Source: Vibrio qingdaonensis
GTDB lineage: Bacteria > Pseudomonadota > Gammaproteobacteria > Enterobacterales > Vibrionaceae
Reading direction: 5' to 3'
Length of the DNA stretch: 49,081 bases
NCBI RefSeq assembly: GCF_026191675.1
Contig: NZ_JAKRRY010000039.1
Location: forward strand, 1-49,081
The notes beneath the pieces were generated by a model. The model had not been told where the DNA came from and made no database searches. It worked only from the letters and a program-made list of their open reading frames with translations. Positions 45,082-49,081 of the stretch are shown in pieces. The position numbers were made by a program, and so were the translations under genes. How positions within the stretch are numbered: position 1 is the stretch's first letter; every line of letters starts with the position of its first letter.

Positions 45082-45203
45082 TCACGCATTAGCGGTATGA
45101 ATTGAGCGTCAGTCAGCCCCTTAATAAACATGCGTTAATCCGTTATAAACCGGTGGCTGTGGTAACGCAGCCATTTACCCGTAAGATTCACCTGTTTATA
45201 AAT

Positions 45204-45222
45204 CGATAATTTATCGTATACT
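45204..45222 (+). promoter_or_regulatory. Putative LysR-regulated promoter
   Basis: Perfect palindrome CGATAA-T-TTATCG (45204-45216) directly abuts a -10-like TATACT (45217-45222), about 35 bp before the LysR-family gene. The T-N11-A shape fits a LysR-type box, suggesting autoregulation. Confidence 0.5.
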
Positions 45223-45256
45223 AACGACATGATAAGATTTTGTTATGGATTAACTC

Positions 45257-46147
45257 GTGGTAAACACTACTTGGCTACATACTTTTAGAACACTCGTCGA
45301 AGTCGGTCACTTTACTCAAACAGCAGAAAAGCTATTCATGACTCAACCCGGAGTCAGCCAACACATAAAAAAACTAGAGCATGATTTGGGCTCTGAGCTT
45401 CTTCGCCGTGAAGGAAAAACCTTCGAACTGACTGAGCAGGGGCACATCGTCTATGAGTACGCGGTAAACCTGGCCAAGCATGAACATATGCTAAAAGAAC
45501 AGCTCAGTTTCGATGACCCACATCAAGGTGCTTTTCACATTGCAGCGCCCGGAGCTATTGCTACCGCTATCTACCCTGAACTTATTTCTCTGCAAACCAA
45601 ATACCGCGGGCTATCAACACACCTAGAGGCTGGTCCCAACAGAAAAATCATTCAAGATGTCCTTTCAGGGAACGCTGATATAGGCATTGTTACCTACATG
45701 CCTAACCAATCTGAACTCACGTGTGAATCCATTGGACGTTTAGAAATTAGCCTTGTGATGCCAAAAGCCTATGTGCCGAGCGCGAGTATTTTGAGTGATA
45801 TTGAATCTTTGGGCGTCGTCGCCCACCCAGATGCACAGCATTATTTTGAGAAGTTTTTTGAACATAGCGGTGACAAAGCACTGCAAGACTTGGACTGGTC
45901 CAAGTTGACTAAAGTGACTTATATCAACCAATTGAGCCAAATTCTTCAACCGGTTGCTATGGGGATTGGGTTAACCGTGTTGCCTAAAGTTGCGATCAAT
46001 CACTCGGCGTATCAAAATCAAGTGAGCGTTACGCCAACCCCAAACGTTATCAGCGAGCCTCTTTATCTCATCAAAAAGAAACGAAGGGAACTACCGGCAC
46101 GTTATCAAGCGTTATTAAACATACTCAAAGGTTGGGCGTTTTCTTGA
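45257..46147 (+). CDS. LysR-family transcriptional regulator
   Basis: A 296-residue regulator. The N-terminal winged helix (LVEVGHFTQTAEKLFMTQPGVSQHIKKLE, in part, residues 12-40) is typical; the C-terminal part is the periplasmic-binding-like effector domain (IAAPGAIATAIYP, GNADIGIVTY, VAMGIGLTVLPK). Translation probably starts at GTG 45257, since no ATG is near and the conserved helix begins 10 residues later; the ribosome site is weak. There is no obvious divergent target gene: sseA is upstream on the same strand and the SorC-type regulator is convergent. The target is therefore unknown. Confidence 0.88.
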   Translation: MVNTTWLHTFRTLVEVGHFTQTAEKLFMTQPGVSQHIKKLEHDLGSELLRREGKTFELTEQGHIVYEYAVNLAKHEHMLKEQLSFDDPHQGAFHIAAPGAIATAIYPELISLQTKYRGLSTHLEAGPNRKIIQDVLSGNADIGIVTYMPNQSELTCESIGRLEISLVMPKAYVPSASILSDIESLGVVAHPDAQHYFEKFFEHSGDKALQDLDWSKLTKVTYINQLSQILQPVAMGIGLTVLPKVAINHSAYQNQVSVTPTPNVISEPLYLIKKKRRELPARYQALLNILKGWAFS

Positions 46148-46204
46148 GTCGCTGATAGCGCATAGGTTTGCTGGACGATACACATAGAGCGCCATAAATT
46201 GGAT

Positions 46205-46240
46205 GGCCTATCGCTGAATCAATGAATCAGCGATATAGCC
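46205..46240. terminator. Hairpin between convergent regulator genes
   Basis: Nine-bp perfect stem TATCGCTGA / TCAGCGATA (46209-46217 / 46227-46235), extended by GGC / GCC across a small bulge. It sits between the LysR and SorC-type genes and could serve both; no clear T-run follows on either side. Confidence 0.5.
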
Positions 46241-46248
46241 AGTACTCA

Positions 46249-47244
46249 TCAAGTTTGGTGGGTTTGACTACCTTCTATATTTCTCATCTGCTCATCAAGG
46301 TTCAAGACCGTCAGTGCATTACTCACGCTTGTTGCGATAACATCGATAACGCCAGTTCTGAGTGCTCCAAGCAACGCCATAGGTTTACTATTTTCCGATG
46401 CAATAGCAATCACTTCAGAGATCATTCTGTACTCTTCCAACCCTAAACCGATTACGCGATCGCTCATGACGGTATTCGCAGCCCGACCTTGGATATCAAA
46501 AAAGTCATAGCCTGCAAAATCACCGACAACGCCTTGGTGAAGCCGTGACTGAACCACTTCATCAGCCGTAAACCACCCTAAATCTACCATATAGCTATTT
46601 TCACTCATGTCACCGACACCAACGAGTGCCATATCGGCTTTACGTGCTAAATCCAGTGTTTGCTTAATGGTCGCATTTTGCATAAAGGCGAGCTTTTGCT
46701 CCTTATTCTCTGCATAGGCAGGCGCATAGAGCGTTTCCGATGAGCCGCCATAGATTTTCGCTAACTGCCGACAAATATGATCGGCATTAAAAAGACCGCC
46801 TCTCGGGTGAATACCGCCGATACCACACACAAACTTACAAGCGCGTGGACTGATGACACCAGTATGATGGGCAACTGCGGATACATTGCGCCCCTGCCCA
46901 ACCGTGACCACCATGCCCGTCTTCAATGTTTGCGCAAGATAGTTTGATACTAAACCCGCAACTTGATTGCGTTGTGACTGCCCATCCGGCTGGTCTAAGG
47001 CAATCAATGCCCGCTTGATGCCAAAACGCTCCATCAGTCGTTGCTCTATTTTAGCGCTATATACTGGGTGATATTTTACTGTAATGTCGACAATGCCTTC
47101 GTCTCGTGCTTGTTTCAGGAGGCGCCCGATTTTTGCGCGAGACACCCCAAACTTTTTTGAAATTTCTTCTTGAGTTGCACCATCTTGATAATATGCCACT
47201 GCGATTTCAGTGAGTACGTCTGCACTTGTTTCTGAATTATCCAT
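46249..47244 (-). CDS. SorC/DeoR-type sugar-responsive transcriptional regulator
   Basis: A 331-residue regulator. The N-terminal helix-turn-helix (YYQDGATQEEISKKFGVSRAKIGRLLKQA, in part, residues 18-46) is SorC-like. The C-terminal sugar-phosphate-binding domain has VTVGQGRNV, KADMALVGVGDMSENSY (in part) and the ending ASENSKPMALLGALRTGVIDVIATS (in part). SorC-family proteins respond to phosphorylated sugars, and the divergent neighbour is transaldolase, followed by transketolase. A pentose-phosphate or related sugar phosphate is therefore a plausible effector, and tal-tkt a plausible target. ATG 47244 gives a normal family length. Confidence 0.88.
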   Translation of the reverse strand: MDNSETSADVLTEIAVAYYQDGATQEEISKKFGVSRAKIGRLLKQARDEGIVDITVKYHPVYSAKIEQRLMERFGIKRALIALDQPDGQSQRNQVAGLVSNYLAQTLKTGMVVTVGQGRNVSAVAHHTGVISPRACKFVCGIGGIHPRGGLFNADHICRQLAKIYGGSSETLYAPAYAENKEQKLAFMQNATIKQTLDLARKADMALVGVGDMSENSYMVDLGWFTADEVVQSRLHQGVVGDFAGYDFFDIQGRAANTVMSDRVIGLGLEEYRMISEVIAIASENSKPMALLGALRTGVIDVIATSVSNALTVLNLDEQMRNIEGSQTHQT

Positions 47245-47664
47245 ACACTTAGCTCTATTTTCGAGCCTGCTCTACCGCAAACAGGCATACATTGGTTCAC
47301 ACACTGAACATATGTATGAGCATACGACATTCGTGACATTTGCTCAATTGCATTACAATATCTCAGCCTATTTTGTGAGCTAGTCGAGGATAACCACGCC
47401 TTTACTGGTGCTAGCCAATCTACAAAAGTGCGCTACCGTTATCAAAAACCGAAAGTAATCGGATGAATGAGCAATTTACCAGGTATATTTTATTGACTTT
47501 CAGCCTACATGAGTTAAATATGAATCAACATTTACTCACGAGCCAAACACATGCTCACGCATGAATGCTCGCTGATTAGGATTCTGTTCAGTAGCCAACA
47601 CACGTGCTACTGATGTCGCCCTTTTATTATGAGACGACCTTGCCTCAACTATAGGAACGTACCG
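47245..47664. other. Divergent regulatory spacer between the SorC-type regulator and tal
   Basis: About 420 bp. A palindrome, GTATG-AG-CATAC, at 47314-47325 lies 70 bp before the regulator start and is a candidate operator. A possible tal promoter is TTGACT (47493-47498) with TAAATA (47515-47520), 16 bp apart. The tal leader of about 130 nt has no recognised element. Confidence 0.4.
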
Positions 47665-48615
47665 ATGAGCAATAAATTAGCGCAACTACGCAAACTGACG
47701 ACTGTCGTCGCCGATACTGGTGACATCGAAGCCATTCGTAAATACCAACCAGAAGATGCAACGACTAACCCTTCTCTCATTTTGAAAGCAGCACAAATTG
47801 CTGAGTATGCGCCTCTTATCGATCAAGCCATCGAGTACGCGAAAGGTCAAAGCCAAGACAAAAACCAGCAACTTCTAGATGCTGGCGATATGCTTGCAGT
47901 GAGCATTGGTAAAGAGATCCTGAGTACTATCCCGGGTCGCATCTCAACAGAAGTGGATGCTCGTCTTTCTTACGACACAGAAGGCAGCATTACTAAAGCA
48001 CGCAAGCTTATTAAGATGTATAACGATGCCGGTATTTCTAATGACCGCATCCTAATTAAACTTGCGTCAACATGGGAAGGTATTCGCGCAGCTGAAGTGC
48101 TAGAAAAAGAAGGCATTAACTGTAACCTAACGCTTCTTTTCTCATTCGCACAAGCGCGTGCATGTGCGGAAGCCGGCGTCTTCTTAATTTCACCATTTGT
48201 TGGTCGTATTATGGACTGGTACAAAGCGAAAGAAGGTCGTGATTTCGACGCACAAGAAGATCCAGGCGTTGTATCGGTCACCTCTATCTACAACTACTAT
48301 AAAGAGTATGGTTACAACACAGTCGTCATGGGGGCGAGCTTCCGTAACATCGGTGAGATCCTAGAGCTAGCTGGCTGTGATCGTCTAACCATTAGCCCTA
48401 ACCTACTGCAAGAACTAGAAGAAGCAGAAGGCGAAGTCGTTGAGAAGCTGATCGATTCTAAAGGCCAAGCAGCACGTCCTGCCGCTATGAGTCACGCTGA
48501 ATTCCTTTGGGATCATAACCAAGACCCAATGGCGATTGAAAAGCTAGCAGAAGGCATTCGCAACTTCGCTATCGACCAAGGTAAGCTTGAAGAGATGCTT
48601 GCAGCAAAACTATAA
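47665..48615 (+). CDS. tal: Transaldolase
   Basis: A 316-residue class I aldolase of the non-oxidative pentose phosphate pathway. It moves a dihydroxyacetone unit between sedoheptulose-7-phosphate and glyceraldehyde-3-phosphate. Signatures: DATTNPSLILKAAQ (residues about 30-43), the Schiff-base lysine in RILIKLASTWEGIRAAE (residues about 127-143, K132), NLTLLFSFAQARACAEAG (in part) and MGASFRN. ATG 47665 matches TalB-type starts (MSNKLAQLRK); an upstream ATG at 47629 would add 12 unconserved residues. It is followed by tkt, and shares a divergent spacer with a SorC-type regulator. Confidence 0.96.
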   Translation: MSNKLAQLRKLTTVVADTGDIEAIRKYQPEDATTNPSLILKAAQIAEYAPLIDQAIEYAKGQSQDKNQQLLDAGDMLAVSIGKEILSTIPGRISTEVDARLSYDTEGSITKARKLIKMYNDAGISNDRILIKLASTWEGIRAAEVLEKEGINCNLTLLFSFAQARACAEAGVFLISPFVGRIMDWYKAKEGRDFDAQEDPGVVSVTSIYNYYKEYGYNTVVMGASFRNIGEILELAGCDRLTISPNLLQELEEAEGEVVEKLIDSKGQAARPAAMSHAEFLWDHNQDPMAIEKLAEGIRNFAIDQGKLEEMLAAKL

Positions 48616-48623
48616 CCCAATTC

Positions 48624-48653
48624 AAAAAGGCACTGATAACAGGTGCCTTTTTT
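48624..48653 (+). terminator. Terminator between tal and tkt
   Basis: Ten-bp stem AAAAAGGCAC / GTGCCTTTTT with a 9-nt loop and a trailing T-run. With tkt starting only 30 bp later, it would reduce but probably not stop read-through into tkt. Confidence 0.75.
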
Positions 48654-48682
48654 ATTACCATTTATAAATTTTGGAAGACACC

Positions 48683-49081
48683 ATGAATCGTAAACAACTC
48701 GCTAATGCTATTCGAGCTCTAAGCATGGACGGCGTACAACAAGCCAACTCTGGTCACCCTGGCGCACCTATGGGTATGGCTGATATCGCCGAAGTACTTT
48801 GGCGTTCACACCTAAACCACAACCCGTCTAACCCAGAGTGGGCTGACCGCGACCGTTTTATCTTATCTAACGGTCACGGCTCTATGCTGATTTACTCTCT
48901 GCTTCATCTAGCAGGTTACGAGCTTTCAATCGATGATCTGAAAAACTTTCGTCAACTCCACTCTAAAACACCAGGCCACCCTGAGTACGGCTACGCACCA
49001 GGTATCGAGACAACAACCGGTCCTTTAGGGCAAGGCATCACGAATGCCGTTGGTATGGCGATGGCAGAAAAAGCGCTCGCC
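48683..49081 (+). CDS. tkt: Transketolase, 5' part only
   Basis: The first 133 codons of a transketolase, cut by the window end. The N-terminal block (MNRKQLANAIRALSMDGVQQ, with ANSGHPGAPMGMADIAEVLW following in part) contains the catalytic His of SGHPGAPMG. RDRFILSNGHGSMLIYS and TTTGPLGQGITNAVGMA (both in part) match the thiamine diphosphate-binding N-domain. It is normally about 660 residues, so roughly 530 are missing beyond the window. GGAAGA eight bases upstream supports the ATG. It lies 67 bp downstream of tal. Confidence 0.95.
   Translation, partial: MNRKQLANAIRALSMDGVQQANSGHPGAPMGMADIAEVLWRSHLNHNPSNPEWADRDRFILSNGHGSMLIYSLLHLAGYELSIDDLKNFRQLHSKTPGHPEYGYAPGIETTTGPLGQGITNAVGMAMAEKALA

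Noticed and set aside
1..49081. CRISPR array, insertion sequence, prophage, integron or tRNA gene
   Set aside because: No spaced direct repeats of CRISPR form, no transposase or integrase frames, and no tRNA-like cloverleaf were recognised. The tandem repeats listed are contiguous and short.

Overview
This window reads as chromosomal DNA of a Vibrio or close relative (Vibrionaceae). The best evidence is a complete CAI-1 quorum-sensing pair (cqsA/cqsS), a Vibrio-type chitinase with a chitin-binding tail, an rbsDACBKR operon, and a folE-moeA-moeB-sseA-tal-tkt neighbourhood. From memory, several of these lie on the second chromosome of vibrios, so a chromosome II origin is likely but not proven. 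I see no tRNA or rRNA genes, insertion sequences, phage or CRISPR. The gene content is mostly metabolic and environmental and looks vertically inherited.

Left part (1-8.7 kb): a DMT-family exporter; a glycine betaine/proline-type ABC importer in the order proX-proW-proV, with two stem-loops after proX; a small membrane protein; an MFS transporter; and isopentenyl-diphosphate isomerase (idi). Both the small membrane protein and idi end inside short tandem repeats that carry their stop codons.

7.5-12.8 kb (minus strand): a five-gene envelope module. It encodes a LolA-like periplasmic protein, two paralogous FtsX/LolCE-type permeases, a LolD/MacB-type ATPase and an outer-membrane beta-barrel. 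Together they could move a hydrophobic cargo from inner to outer membrane. The cargo is unknown, and this is the best candidate here for an undescribed system.

13.1-21.6 kb: a lone glgC, a secreted GH18 chitinase, a BCCT osmolyte carrier, a glycine-zipper lipoprotein and a YqhD-type aldehyde reductase. The spacer between the BCCT gene and the lipoprotein gene holds an inverted repeat whose loop is a run of eight G.

21.6-34 kb (all minus strand): the ribose operon with its repressor, and upstream of rbsD a CRP site set between two RbsR-like operators. Then come a PAS-GGDEF protein with a degenerate EAL domain, a maltose-type O-acetyltransferase, a DJ-1/PfpI-family protein lacking the nucleophilic cysteine, a glutamate/sodium symporter and a COG0523 metal GTPase.

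34-40.8 kb: a probable gene remnant, a ClcA chloride/proton antiporter, a TDT-family transporter, and convergent cqsA and cqsS. Ligand-pocket and phosphorelay residues of CqsS are intact.

40.9-49.1 kb: folE divergent from moeA-moeB; a TTG-started small membrane protein with a 3-mercaptopyruvate sulfurtransferase; a LysR regulator; a SorC-family sugar-responsive regulator divergent from transaldolase; and transketolase, cut by the window end. Regulator and enzymes probably form one pentose-phosphate unit.

A recurring oddity is short tandem repeats in spacers: five loci with units of 7, 8, 17, 20 and 23 bp. Four of them lie at or just after stop codons.
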